Source: Aliidiomarina sp047920995 (GTDB taxonomy: Bacteria > Pseudomonadota > Gammaproteobacteria > Enterobacterales > Alteromonadaceae). From it: 64,000 bases of DNA. The notes under the pieces were generated by a model, which saw nothing but the letters and a program-made list of their open reading frames with translations, made no database searches and had not been told where the DNA came from. Positions 25,399-33,009 of this stretch are shown piece after piece. The translations under genes were made by a program, and so were the position numbers. The DNA lies in assembly GCF_047920995.1 (NCBI RefSeq), contig NZ_JBLRWZ010000008.1, positions 8,551-72,550 on the forward strand, read 5' to 3'. How positions within the stretch are numbered: the stretch's first letter is position 1; each line of letters begins with the position of its first letter.

Positions 25399-26184
25399 TC
25401 AATAATAGCGGCGCGTAGGGTTAAGCGGCTCATCGTTGCTATTGCGTCGGTATGGGTTTTTCTGCAGTGGGATGGTGCCTTCGTATTGCTGAAGGCTTAC
25501 TTCAACCCGTTTTGCATCGCTGATCGCGTGAATTTCTCGCATCTCTACAATGCAGTCATTTATCACATCAAATGCGCTGCAACCGCGTTGCATTAGCGGC
25601 TCATCTTTGCCATACGGAAAACGCCTCCCTAACAGAGCCCAGCAAGAATTACTATCCAGATTCCTACTCAAGGTTCTACCAAACAGTGATCTATGAATTG
25701 CGTTCATCTTCTCGTATGCGTCGGGGTCTATTTCTGGGTTCTCTAACTCCTCGAGGCGCGTAAAAAGCGGGCTGATATCACCTTGGAAATAAATTGATGC
25801 TAGCGGCAAATGATATTCATCCTGAATCTGATCATTCGCATGCTGCAAGCGCATACCCGCTAAGTTCTCTTGGCATACATCAGCTACAGGCGGCAGTGCT
25901 CTTAATATTTGTCGAGCGTTTTGCGCGTACTGAGCTGCATCGGCATTTTCATAAACACTAACATCCCGATGTAATTGTGCTAGTAACGTTCGATGTGAAG
26001 CAATTATGGCTGTTATTAAATACTGTGTTTTACTGCGTTCAAAAGCCACTACCTGCGGTGTGCTGAGGGGAGATAACAACGATTCATCGGCAACACTCGT
26101 TGGAGATTGCCCAATGAAGATAATCGCCAACAGAGCAGTAATACCCCGCGTATAACTCTGCTTGAAGTAGTTTTTCGTTTGCAT
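25399..26184 (-). CDS. Exported protein of unknown function
   Basis: I do not recognise the family. With the start at 26184 (MQTKNYFKQSYTRG) the protein has a signal peptide whose core is ITALLAIIFIGQ, probably cut near SVADES; an ATG at 26208 would add eight residues. The mature part is about 230 residues, mixed and helical, with three or four cysteines (VCQEN, SCWAL, RGCSA, DCIVE) that could form disulfides in the periplasm, and a basic, proline-rich C-terminus. The 5' UTR contains two mutually exclusive hairpins (26259-26300). Confidence 0.65.
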   Translation of the reverse strand: MQTKNYFKQSYTRGITALLAIIFIGQSPTSVADESLLSPLSTPQVVAFERSKTQYLITAIIASHRTLLAQLHRDVSVYENADAAQYAQNARQILRALPPVADVCQENLAGMRLQHANDQIQDEYHLPLASIYFQGDISPLFTRLEELENPEIDPDAYEKMNAIHRSLFGRTLSRNLDSNSCWALLGRRFPYGKDEPLMQRGCSAFDVINDCIVEMREIHAISDAKRVEVSLQQYEGTIPLQKNPYRRNSNDEPLNPTRRYY

Positions 26185-26258
26185 AATGTTCACTCTACAA
26201 AATCGCATTGTAGCTGCGCTACTGCCTTTCGTTTAAACACTTATACAATGCAAGTTAC

Positions 26259-26300
26259 GCTCTCACACCGCAATGGTTGTGAGAGCTTTTCAGCGGTGTG
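26259..26300 (-). promoter_or_regulatory. Overlapping alternative hairpins between rlmM and the exported-protein gene
   Basis: GCTCTCACA (26259-26267) pairs perfectly with TGTGAGAGC (26278-26286). CACACCGC (26264-26271) pairs perfectly with GCGGTGTG (26293-26300). The two helices share 26264-26267 and cannot form together. No T-run follows on the minus strand. A regulatory switch, or a 3'-end processing structure, is possible. Confidence 0.5.
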
Positions 26301-26303
26301 CTG

Positions 26304-27374
26304 CTAACTCTTATACTTCTTGCGCAAATACACCGTTATCTCTTCCCGATCATGATACAAATGCTTCGCAGAAAGCTCATAACCATAAACTTCCGCTTCC
26401 GCCAAACGTTCACGAATCGCTTCTAAATCTTGTTGTACGGCAGTATAGCGAGATTTCATCGGCAGCTTAAGATTAAACATCGCATCATGGCACCACTCGC
26501 CAATAAACCAATCGGCCATTAATTGCGCCACTCGTTTCGGCTTTTCTACCATATCGCATACTAACCAGGTTACGTTTTTACGTTTTGGTAGAAACTGAAA
26601 GCCATCTTCTTGATAATGCCGAACCTGCCCTGTATTCATCAACCCTTCATCCATCGGGCCATTATCTACTGCCGCTACCATCATATCGTAATGCACTAAT
26701 ACTGAGGTCCAGCCACCGGGGCATGCGCCGAGATCTACCGCTTTCATGCCCGGTTGCACTCTGCGTTCAAACTCACTTTCCGGGATCATCACTTTAAATG
26801 CCTCTGCCAGCTTTGCTGCAGAGCGGCTCGGTGCCCCTTTCGGCGTGCGCACCCGCGGAATCCCCATCAAGTAGGGTGAGTGATTATAACTATAGGAATA
26901 GCCGATGATTGCCGAATGCGTACTGCGAAAAAGCACGTGCAAAACTGGGCGATTGCTAACCTCTTCCGGAGTTAACAGGCCTTTCTCGCGCAGCGCCATC
27001 GTAAGCGGCTTAGTGATTTTTCGACATAGCGCAGACAACGAACGGCCATCATTGGTATCTGTGGTTTCTATCCACATCCGGCCGCACAATTGCATATCTG
27101 TTAACGATTCCACAATCGGAGTTACGCGGTCCATCGTATCTAATTGGTTTAATTCCGCCGCCCGCACAAATAATTGCCGCGAAAATATTAACGAATGAAC
27201 CGATATCTTGCGAGCAAGATGATCGCCTTCTTCTGGCTTACATTCAAAAATAACTAACGCACTATCGGGTTGCGTTTTGCAATAGCCGTATACGCCAAGC
27301 GATGCTGCTCGCTCTTGAATTTCCGCAGCGCATTCGCCTTCAAATCCAGCTCGGCAATATAACAAAACAGCCAT
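26304..27374 (-). CDS. rlmM: 23S rRNA (cytidine(2498)-2'-O)-methyltransferase RlmM
   Basis: Methylates the 2'-hydroxyl of C2498 of 23S rRNA using S-adenosylmethionine. An N-terminal THUMP-like domain (LYCRAGFEGECAAEI) is followed by a Rossmann methyltransferase: AVDLGACPGGWTSVL is the SAM-binding loop, and the K-D-K-E tetrad is represented by SRSAAKL, VCDMVEKP, LKLPMKS and the late HDREEITVYL. The start at 27374 (MAVLLYCRAG) has AAAAGGAAG upstream; the frame runs open to 27401. The 356-residue length is normal. It follows gcvA and a hydrolase gene, similar to the enteric gcvA-ygdD-rlmM order. Confidence 0.95.
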   Translation of the reverse strand: MAVLLYCRAGFEGECAAEIQERAASLGVYGYCKTQPDSALVIFECKPEEGDHLARKISVHSLIFSRQLFVRAAELNQLDTMDRVTPIVESLTDMQLCGRMWIETTDTNDGRSLSALCRKITKPLTMALREKGLLTPEEVSNRPVLHVLFRSTHSAIIGYSYSYNHSPYLMGIPRVRTPKGAPSRSAAKLAEAFKVMIPESEFERRVQPGMKAVDLGACPGGWTSVLVHYDMMVAAVDNGPMDEGLMNTGQVRHYQEDGFQFLPKRKNVTWLVCDMVEKPKRVAQLMADWFIGEWCHDAMFNLKLPMKSRYTAVQQDLEAIRERLAEAEVYGYELSAKHLYHDREEITVYLRKKYKS

Positions 27375-27455
27375 AAAATTCTTCTTCCTTTTACTAACCA
27401 CAAGCGTTTGCAGCTAGTTCATATATTCATTATTAAACTTCTAAACAGTGATTAC

Positions 27456-28052
27456 TTAACCACTAACTTTTCCCACAAACCGATCAATGCTTCGTGCCGA
27501 TAATTGCCATGCTTCTGCCTGTGAAAGGCCGCTGCGCTTTGGCAAGCGTAAATCGTGATCACCATCCGTAAACCATTCCAATTGCAGATTAGCAGGTAAT
27601 TGTTGTGCCGCCAGCCAATCCGATTTACCAAAGGGGTCGCGCGTACCTTGCAAAATAAAGTTCTTTGGCCGCTCATTGGTTAGTTCATCTAACCGATGTT
27701 TTTCTGGCTTACCGGGCGGATAGAACGGAAACCCTAATCCAATCGCCGCTTTGGCATCCACAGCATCAGCACATCGAAATGCTACTCGAGCACCCATTGA
27801 TTTTCCCATTACGAACAGCGGAATATCATCCGCCCCTTGTTGCGCTATGCGAACTTGCTCTATAAAAGCTGCATCCAACACATTTCGTTTATCTGGGGGG
27901 CGCTTTTTACCACTCTGTTCAATTATTTGCCAGTACGGAAAAGCAAAACGATGAACTTTATGGCCTTTTTGTTCCAAAAAGGAAGAAATTGAGCACATAA
28001 ACTCACTTTCAGGCCCTGCCCCTGCTCCGTGCGCAAATACGATAATCGCCAT
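27456..28052 (-). CDS. Alpha/beta hydrolase of the KANL3/Tex30-like family
   Basis: A 198-residue cytoplasmic hydrolase. FAHGAGAGPESEFM forms the oxyanion-hole strand and FVMGKSMGARVAF is the nucleophile elbow with G-K-S-M-G. Candidate acid and histidine are in FILQGTRDPFG and WFTDGDHDL. The arrangement matches small bacterial KANL3/Tex30-like hydrolases, whose substrate is unknown. The ribosome-binding site AAGGATAG overlaps the gcvA stop, so the gene is coupled to gcvA. In enterics this position is held by the unrelated ygdD. Confidence 0.82.
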   Translation of the reverse strand: MAIIVFAHGAGAGPESEFMCSISSFLEQKGHKVHRFAFPYWQIIEQSGKKRPPDKRNVLDAAFIEQVRIAQQGADDIPLFVMGKSMGARVAFRCADAVDAKAAIGLGFPFYPPGKPEKHRLDELTNERPKNFILQGTRDPFGKSDWLAAQQLPANLQLEWFTDGDHDLRLPKRSGLSQAEAWQLSARSIDRFVGKVSG

Positions 28053-28054
28053 TG

Positions 28055-28978
28055 CTATCCTTGTACCTGTTGTTCTAGATGCTGAGCTTCTTGCTCATCA
28101 CGCAATACTTCAGCGAGAATCCAATCACGGAACTTCGCCACCTTCCCCACATCCGCTTGGGATTCTCGACACACCATATAAAATGCTTCATTGGTGGGTA
28201 AGATTTGCGGAAACACTTGTACTAAATGCCCTGAATCAAGCTCAGGCTTCGCCAAAACGCTGTTCGCCAAAGTTACACCTTGGCCGTGCACCGCCGCTTT
28301 TAACGCTAATGCTAAATGTGAAAACACCGGCCCACGTTTGTTTTTCGGTGGCTGCTCACCCACCATAGCAAACCATTCACGCCAAGCATTGCGGGTTTCT
28401 TCATGCAATAACGTATGTTCATGCAAATCCGCAGGGGTTTGCAAAGGTTTAGCTCCTTGCAGCAACAGCGGTGAACATACTGGAATTAAGTACTCTTTGT
28501 GCAGCCGATAGGAAGTAACCCCTGGCCAAGTGCCGCTACCATAATAAATAGCAACATCCACATAATCCGTAAGCGAACCAGAAATTTCATCTACCGCTTT
28601 TAGGCGCACATCAATTTCTGGGTAGGCCTCATGTAAACGGCTCAGCCGCGGTACTAACCATAAAATGGCAAACCCTGGTGGTACACATACAGTAAGCGAG
28701 CCTTGCTCACTCGCCAACATCACTTTCGAAGTTGCCAAAGTAAGTTGCTCGAACATCTGGCGAATATCTAAATAATAGTTCTGCCCAGCTTCCGTAAGCA
28801 GCAGCGCGCGGTTGCGCCGCAGAAATAACGCCAACCCTAAGAAATCCTCAAGCGCCTTTACCTGGTGGCTTACAGCAGCTTGCGTAACAAACAACTCTTC
28901 TGCGGCCTTAGTAAAGCTCAAATGCCGTGCTGCAGCCTCAAACGAGCGCAGCGCATTCAACGGCGGTAATTTACGCAC
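28055..28978 (-). CDS. gcvA: LysR-family transcriptional regulator GcvA
   Basis: Regulator of the glycine-cleavage operon gcvTHP and of the small RNA gcvB in enterics. The helix-turn-helix lies in MRKLPPLNALRSFEAAARHL through FTKAAEELFVTQAAVSHQVK, nearly identical to GcvA, and the rest is a LysR effector domain (LTVCVPPGFAILWLVPRLS, HGQGVTLANSVLA). It starts with GTG at 28978. The AAGGA site is the end of a 15-bp tandem duplication. Target genes are not in this window. Downstream are the hydrolase and rlmM. Confidence 0.92.
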   Translation of the reverse strand: MRKLPPLNALRSFEAAARHLSFTKAAEELFVTQAAVSHQVKALEDFLGLALFLRRNRALLLTEAGQNYYLDIRQMFEQLTLATSKVMLASEQGSLTVCVPPGFAILWLVPRLSRLHEAYPEIDVRLKAVDEISGSLTDYVDVAIYYGSGTWPGVTSYRLHKEYLIPVCSPLLLQGAKPLQTPADLHEHTLLHEETRNAWREWFAMVGEQPPKNKRGPVFSHLALALKAAVHGQGVTLANSVLAKPELDSGHLVQVFPQILPTNEAFYMVCRESQADVGKVAKFRDWILAEVLRDEQEAQHLEQQVQG

Positions 28979-28990
28979 GAATAGTATTCC

Positions 28991-29020
28991 TTAGTTTCAT
29001 CAGCCTTAGTTTCATCAGCC
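28991..29020 (-). repeat. 15-bp tandem duplication at the gcvA ribosome-binding site
   Basis: CTTAGTTTCATCAGC occurs perfectly twice in a row (28991-29005, 29006-29020). Read in the gcvA direction each unit ends in CTAAG, and the unit next to the gene supplies the AAGGA just before the GTG start. A second AAGG therefore lies 15 bases further upstream. Confidence 0.92.
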
Positions 29021-29081
29021 TTATTCCCTTCCCGCTTGCCAGCCTTGTGCAGCTTTTTCAACACACACCGGATTACCTTGA

Positions 29082-29348
29082 TCAGCTAACGCTTCCGCGA
29101 AAAACCATTCCTTGAATACCATTATCAGTATGATTACGAACTTGAATACGCTCGCCACGGCGCCAAGCAAAACCATCATAAGTGGTTACTTCAGCCGCAT
29201 CCGTTAGCGCGTTTAACCCACGTTCGTTGCGCGCTATTTCTTGCTGAATAATCCGTTCCACTTGCTCCGCTTCAGAAAGCGGCTGCACTTCGCTGCACCC
29301 AGTGAGCAACACCACTGCCGATACACCTGCCATCAACCATTTATGCAC
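29082..29348 (-). CDS. Small lipoprotein of unknown function
   Basis: An 88-residue protein with a lipoprotein signal: a hydrophobic core (LMAGVSAVVLL) ending in the lipobox LTGC, then S-E after the cysteine. The mature part begins with an acidic helical stretch (EAEQVERIIQQEIARNERG) and ends in a short beta-like region (DGFAWRRGERIQVRNHT). It starts with GTG after AATAGG. I do not recognise the family. It follows the DUF1415 gene by 19 bases and precedes gcvA in the same direction. Confidence 0.72.
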   Translation of the reverse strand: MHKWLMAGVSAVVLLTGCSEVQPLSEAEQVERIIQQEIARNERGLNALTDAAEVTTYDGFAWRRGERIQVRNHTDNGIQGMVFRGSVS

Positions 29349-29367
29349 TATACCTATTCCATACCAA

Positions 29368-29934
29368 TTAGGTTTTAATCTTCTTTAAAATATCCGCAAA
29401 AAATGGCGCGCCTTTACGCCTAGCGAATTCAATATTTCGTTCCGGAATTGATTCCGGATCAGAATAATTGGCTAATGCCTGTTCCAAACTCGCCTCACGT
29501 AAAATATGCAACACAGGGTATGGCGAGCGGTTGGTAAAGTTAGCCGCATCATCAAGCTCACTGTCCGCAAACTGATAGTTAGGATGGAAGCTTGCGATCT
29601 GATACACACCCTCGTACCCCTCAACCACTAACAGCTCATTCGCAAAATCAAGCAAATCCAAATACTCTGCAAATTCCGCAAAACCCTTATCCAGAATAAC
29701 TAAAGTAGTTTCCGTTTCCGGATGCGCATCTAACCATTGCCATTCATTTAGCAACGCCGTTAACACATGCTCCATTGCCTGCTCACTACACACCGAGTAG
29801 CGTATACTTTGCCGCTCCACCTCAGCGCGCGCGAATGGGCAAATATTATATTTTACAATAACTTGCTGAACCCATTCCGCCGTTTGCGCAAGCGCTTGCT
29901 GCTGTGCAGAATGCTTTGCCACACCATTATTCAC
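29368..29934 (-). CDS. DUF1415 family protein
   Basis: A 188-residue cytoplasmic protein recognised as DUF1415: WVQQVIVKYNICPFARAE at the N-terminus (with the conserved C-P-F-A), TTLVILDKGFAEFAEYLD, GVYQIASFHPNYQFAD and a late IPERNIEFARRKG. Function unknown. I choose the GTG at 29934 because AAGGA lies eight bases upstream; the open frame to 30060 would translate through the large hairpin and gives a non-conserved extension. It is last-but-one in the direction of the valine operon. Confidence 0.85.
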   Translation of the reverse strand: MNNGVAKHSAQQQALAQTAEWVQQVIVKYNICPFARAEVERQSIRYSVCSEQAMEHVLTALLNEWQWLDAHPETETTLVILDKGFAEFAEYLDLLDFANELLVVEGYEGVYQIASFHPNYQFADSELDDAANFTNRSPYPVLHILREASLEQALANYSDPESIPERNIEFARRKGAPFFADILKKIKT

Positions 29935-29978
29935 TCGTGTCGTCCTTATGCTGCACCGAAGATAGCGCGGCCTTCGCC

Positions 29979-30032
29979 CCACAAAGGGGTGTTCGAGCGG
30001 TTCCACGTTACAGCTCGAACACCCCTTTGTGG
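29979..30032 (-). repeat. Perfect 20-bp inverted repeat between the SDR and DUF1415 genes
   Basis: CCACAAAGGGGTGTTCGAGC (29979-29998) is the exact reverse complement of 30013-30032, with a 14-base loop. There is no T-run on either strand. It sits 37 bases after the SDR stop and about 45 bases before the DUF1415 start, so a transcript would carry a very stable stem that could act in RNase III cutting, mRNA stabilisation or pausing. It may also be a REP-like intergenic element. Confidence 0.85.
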
Positions 30033-30069
30033 AAGCGTGGAAGCCCGATTCGTTATCCAAACCAAGCGT

Positions 30070-30834
30070 TTATAAGCGCACGCCGCCATCAATTTCAATA
30101 ACGCGCCCACTAAAGAAATCGTTTTCAATAATATAGCGCGCAGAGTGCGCAATCTCAGCAGGTTGGCCCCAACGGCGTAATGGCACCATCGCTAACGCAC
30201 GATCTACTGCTTCCGGCTTCATTTGCGCTGTCATTGGCGTTTCAATAAAGCCCGGTGCAATCGCTGCACAACGAATACCAAAGCGGCCCAACTCACGCGC
30301 CCAAGTAACCGTTATTGCCACTACACCCGCTTTCGTTGCCGCATAATTGGTTTGGCCAATATTACCCGCTCGAGCAACACTCGAGATGTTAATAATCACT
30401 CCTTTGCGCGCCCGCTTCGCCATTACTGCCGAAGCTTCTCGGCCACACAAGAACGTGCCCGTAAGGTTCACATCAATTACCGATTGCCATTGCTGGAGCG
30501 GCATTTTATGAGTAATTTCGCCATCTTTGCACTTAATCAACATGCCATCACGCAAAATGCCCGCGTTATTAATCAGCACATCTAAACCACCAAAGTGGCT
30601 ATCAATCGCCGCGAATGCTTCTTCAACCGCCGCTTCATTGGTAACATTCACATTATAGGTTTGTACCTCTGCGGCGCCGGCAGCAGAACATGCAGCTGCC
30701 GCTTCTTGCAGCATTTCATCGTTCATATCAATTAATGCGAGCTTAGCCCCACCCTTGGCGAAATCTTCCGCCATTGAGCGGCCTAAGCCTTGCGCGCCGC
30801 CGGTTACTACGATCACTGATTCATTGATTTGCAT
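30070..30834 (-). CDS. SDR-family 3-hydroxyacyl dehydrogenase-like oxidoreductase
   Basis: NAD(P)-dependent short-chain dehydrogenase. The cofactor motif VTGGAQGLGRS is at the N-terminus, NNAG is in the middle, and the active site is formed by INISSVARAG and YAATKAG; the C-terminal IDGG is typical. The aspartate after the second beta-strand (ALIDMND) suggests NAD. As in Shewanella, it is the last catabolic gene of the valine operon, 14 bases after mmsB, and probably oxidises a 3-hydroxyacyl-CoA intermediate. FabG-type labels are possible but less fitting here. Confidence 0.88.
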   Translation of the reverse strand: MQINESVIVVTGGAQGLGRSMAEDFAKGGAKLALIDMNDEMLQEAAAACSAAGAAEVQTYNVNVTNEAAVEEAFAAIDSHFGGLDVLINNAGILRDGMLIKCKDGEITHKMPLQQWQSVIDVNLTGTFLCGREASAVMAKRARKGVIINISSVARAGNIGQTNYAATKAGVVAITVTWARELGRFGIRCAAIAPGFIETPMTAQMKPEAVDRALAMVPLRRWGQPAEIAHSARYIIENDFFSGRVIEIDGGVRL

Positions 30835-30848
30835 TAGTGCTTATATCC

Positions 30849-31733
30849 TTACTTTTCAAACTTACGGAAAATGCTTGAGAAATCTTTACTACCGAAACCT
30901 GCCTCGCTGTGTTCAGCAAAAAGTTTCGCCGCCATATCACCCATTGGCGTTGCTGAAGCCGAAGTAGCCGCAGTGCTTTGCGCCAAACCTAAATCTTTCA
31001 GCATCAGATCTACCAAGAAGCCGCCGTTATAATCATTGCTTGAAGGCACACCTTCTAGCACGCCCGGGCATGGGTTATATACTTCAAGTGTCCAATTACG
31101 GCCAGAACTTTGCAACATAATATCGCTTAGTACTTTAGCATCAAGGCCATGCGCTCTGCCTAACTGCAATGCCTCTGAGGTACCCGCCATGAGTACCGCA
31201 AGCAGCATATTGTTACAGATTTTTGCAACCTGGCCCGCGCCATGAGCGCCGGCTTTGAATACGTTTTTACCCATGTTCTCAAGAACTGTACGAGCTTCTT
31301 CAATATCTGCCGCTTCGCCACCACAAATAAAGGTTAACGTACCGGCTTTTGCACCGCCCACACCACCCGATACCGGTGCATCAATAAAACGACGGCCTTG
31401 CGCAGTGATACCCGCGGCTAATTCCCGCGCTGCTTCGGCAGAAATAGTACTCGAATCGATTACCAAAGCAGATTTAGGGATGGCATCAACAATCCCCTGC
31501 TCACCCAAGTACAAGCCAATCACATGTTTGTCTGCAGGTAGCATCGAAACTACAAAATCAACGTTAGCCACGGCATCAGCCGCGCTTGCTGCAACCGTTG
31601 CGCCTGCTTGCGCTAGTGTTTCTAATGCGGTTGGCGATAAATCGAAAACTTGCACATCGTGGCCTGCTTTCACCAAGTTGAGGGCCATTGGGCCACCCAT
31701 GTTACCTAAACCAATAAATCCTACGCGAGCCAT
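30849..31733 (-). CDS. mmsB: 3-hydroxyisobutyrate dehydrogenase
   Basis: Oxidises 3-hydroxyisobutyrate to methylmalonate semialdehyde with NAD. The dinucleotide motif VGFIGLGNMGGPMA is at the N-terminus, the substrate loop DAPVSGGVGGAKAGTL follows, and the catalytic lysine sits in GAGQVAKICNNMLL. The 294-residue length is normal. The start at 31733 (MARVGF) has GAGGAG upstream; the ATG at 31748 is too far upstream. A hairpin lies in the gap before it. Confidence 0.95.
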   Translation of the reverse strand: MARVGFIGLGNMGGPMALNLVKAGHDVQVFDLSPTALETLAQAGATVAASAADAVANVDFVVSMLPADKHVIGLYLGEQGIVDAIPKSALVIDSSTISAEAARELAAGITAQGRRFIDAPVSGGVGGAKAGTLTFICGGEAADIEEARTVLENMGKNVFKAGAHGAGQVAKICNNMLLAVLMAGTSEALQLGRAHGLDAKVLSDIMLQSSGRNWTLEVYNPCPGVLEGVPSSNDYNGGFLVDLMLKDLGLAQSTAATSASATPMGDMAAKLFAEHSEAGFGSKDFSSIFRKFEK

Positions 31734-31757
31734 CGTTTTGCTCCTCATTGTTATTAA

Positions 31758-31788
31758 ACCGTATGGGCGGTTAACACCCGCCCACGGT
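31758..31788 (-). promoter_or_regulatory. Intra-operon hairpin between the hydrolase and mmsB genes
   Basis: ACCGT-AT-GGGCGG (31758-31770) pairs with CCGCCC-ACGGT (31778-31788) across a seven-base loop, with a two-base bulge. AATAACAAT direct repeats flank it. There is no long T-run on the minus strand, so it is more likely an RNA-processing or stability element than a terminator. Confidence 0.65.
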
Positions 31789-31796
31789 ATTTATTG

Positions 31797-32936
31797 TTAT
31801 TCACCAAGATCTGCCAGCGGATGAGGTTGTTCGCCCCATGGCGCAATAAATAGTGCATCTACATCTTCTGCACTTACTTTGGCAATACCAGCATGGCTCC
31901 ATTGTGGATTGCGATCTTTATCAATTAATAAAGCCCGGATGCCTTCCACAAAATCGCCCGTAATTGAACAATTCACAGAAAGCGTAAGCTCTAAGCGAAA
32001 CGCTTCGGCCAGCGTTAAGCTGCCGCCAAATTGGAGTTGTTGCCACACAATGTGCGCCGTTAATGGGCAGCCATTAGCCAAGGTTTTCTGCGCCCGTTGC
32101 AGCACGGCATCATCCGTTTCATGAGCTAAGAATTGGGCACACACATCCACTACACTATCGCCAGCCATCAGCTTACTAATTAACTCACGGTTCTCGTAAA
32201 GATATCCAGCATCTAAAGCATCATCAGCAAAAATACGTTGTTGCAGTGTATCGCTTAGCGTGGCGTGGTTAAGTTCCGTATCTGCGGTCCAACTGGCATT
32301 CTTTAATGCTTGCAGGGTGTTATCACGTTTCTCGCTTGAAATCGCAAAATCTGCCATGCCAAGATATAACGCATCTGCAGCATTCACCTGCACAGCCGTT
32401 AAACCAACGAATAAGCCCATATTATCGGGCATCTGACCAAGGAAATAGGTGGCGCCTACATCTGGATACAAGCCAATGCTAATTTCCGGCATAGCTAAAC
32501 GCGAACGCTCCGTAACCACCCGATGGCTAGCACCATTCATAAGGCCCATACCGCCACCCATCACAAAGCCATCACCCCATACCAGTAGTGGTTTTGCATA
32601 GGTTTGAATCAAATAATCTAAGCGATACTCTGCTGTGAAAAAATCCACAACTTCATTTGCAGGCGTGTTCGGTAGCTCTTTCATTGCGTGATACATCGCT
32701 ACAATATCGCCACCCGCGCAAAATGCTTTTTCGCCCGCACCTTCTAACCACACACAGGCAATTTCAGGATCATCTTGCCAAGCCAACAGCTGAGGCTGTA
32801 GCAAATGAATCATATCTAGGCTTAAGGCATTTAATGAACGCTCAGAGTTGAGGCAGGCTATACCAATCTTATGGCCTGAAACTGTTGCTACCTCAGAGAA
32901 TAACACCGCATCGTTTTGGGTTTCTTGCGTATCCAA
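31797..32936 (-). CDS. 3-hydroxyisobutyryl-CoA hydrolase (HIBCH-type crotonase)
   Basis: Releases 3-hydroxyisobutyrate from its CoA ester in valine breakdown. Crotonase-fold features: LNALSLDMI, KAFCAGGDIVAMYH (oxyanion hole), WGDGFVMGGGMGLMNGASHR, and the catalytic acid region MPEISIGLYPDVGATYFL, which has the HIBCH glutamate and aspartate. The C-terminal extension to 379 residues separates hydrolases from simple enoyl-CoA hydratases. I choose the TTG at 32936 because a perfect AGGAGG lies six bases upstream; the TTG at 32942 directly abuts it. Confidence 0.92.
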   Translation of the reverse strand: MDTQETQNDAVLFSEVATVSGHKIGIACLNSERSLNALSLDMIHLLQPQLLAWQDDPEIACVWLEGAGEKAFCAGGDIVAMYHAMKELPNTPANEVVDFFTAEYRLDYLIQTYAKPLLVWGDGFVMGGGMGLMNGASHRVVTERSRLAMPEISIGLYPDVGATYFLGQMPDNMGLFVGLTAVQVNAADALYLGMADFAISSEKRDNTLQALKNASWTADTELNHATLSDTLQQRIFADDALDAGYLYENRELISKLMAGDSVVDVCAQFLAHETDDAVLQRAQKTLANGCPLTAHIVWQQLQFGGSLTLAEAFRLELTLSVNCSITGDFVEGIRALLIDKDRNPQWSHAGIAKVSAEDVDALFIAPWGEQPHPLADLGE

Positions 32937-32966
32937 GATCAACCTCCTGTTGGGTGAAAAATGAAG

Positions 32967-33002
32967 AAAAAAAAGGTGCCAGAGGTTTAGCTCACTGACA
33001 CC
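32967..33002 (-). terminator. Intrinsic terminator inside the valine operon
   Basis: Read on the minus strand, GGTGTCAG (33002-32995) pairs with CTGGCACC (32982-32975) with one G-U pair and is followed by eight Ts (32974-32967). It starts eight bases after the acyl-CoA dehydrogenase stop and ends 31 bases before the hydrolase start. It would end or reduce transcripts from mmsA unless transcription reads through. Confidence 0.88.
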
Positions 33003-33009
33003 GATTTAA

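Noticed and set aside
26259..26290. Plus-strand terminator (GCTCTCACA stem followed by TTTT)
   Set aside because: No plus-strand gene ends upstream of it; it lies between two minus-strand genes, so it is listed as alternative hairpins instead.
29935..30060. N-terminal extension of the DUF1415 frame
   Set aside because: It reads through the perfect inverted repeat, has no ribosome-binding site at its start, and the GTG at 29934 has AAGGA and matches where the conserved domain begins.
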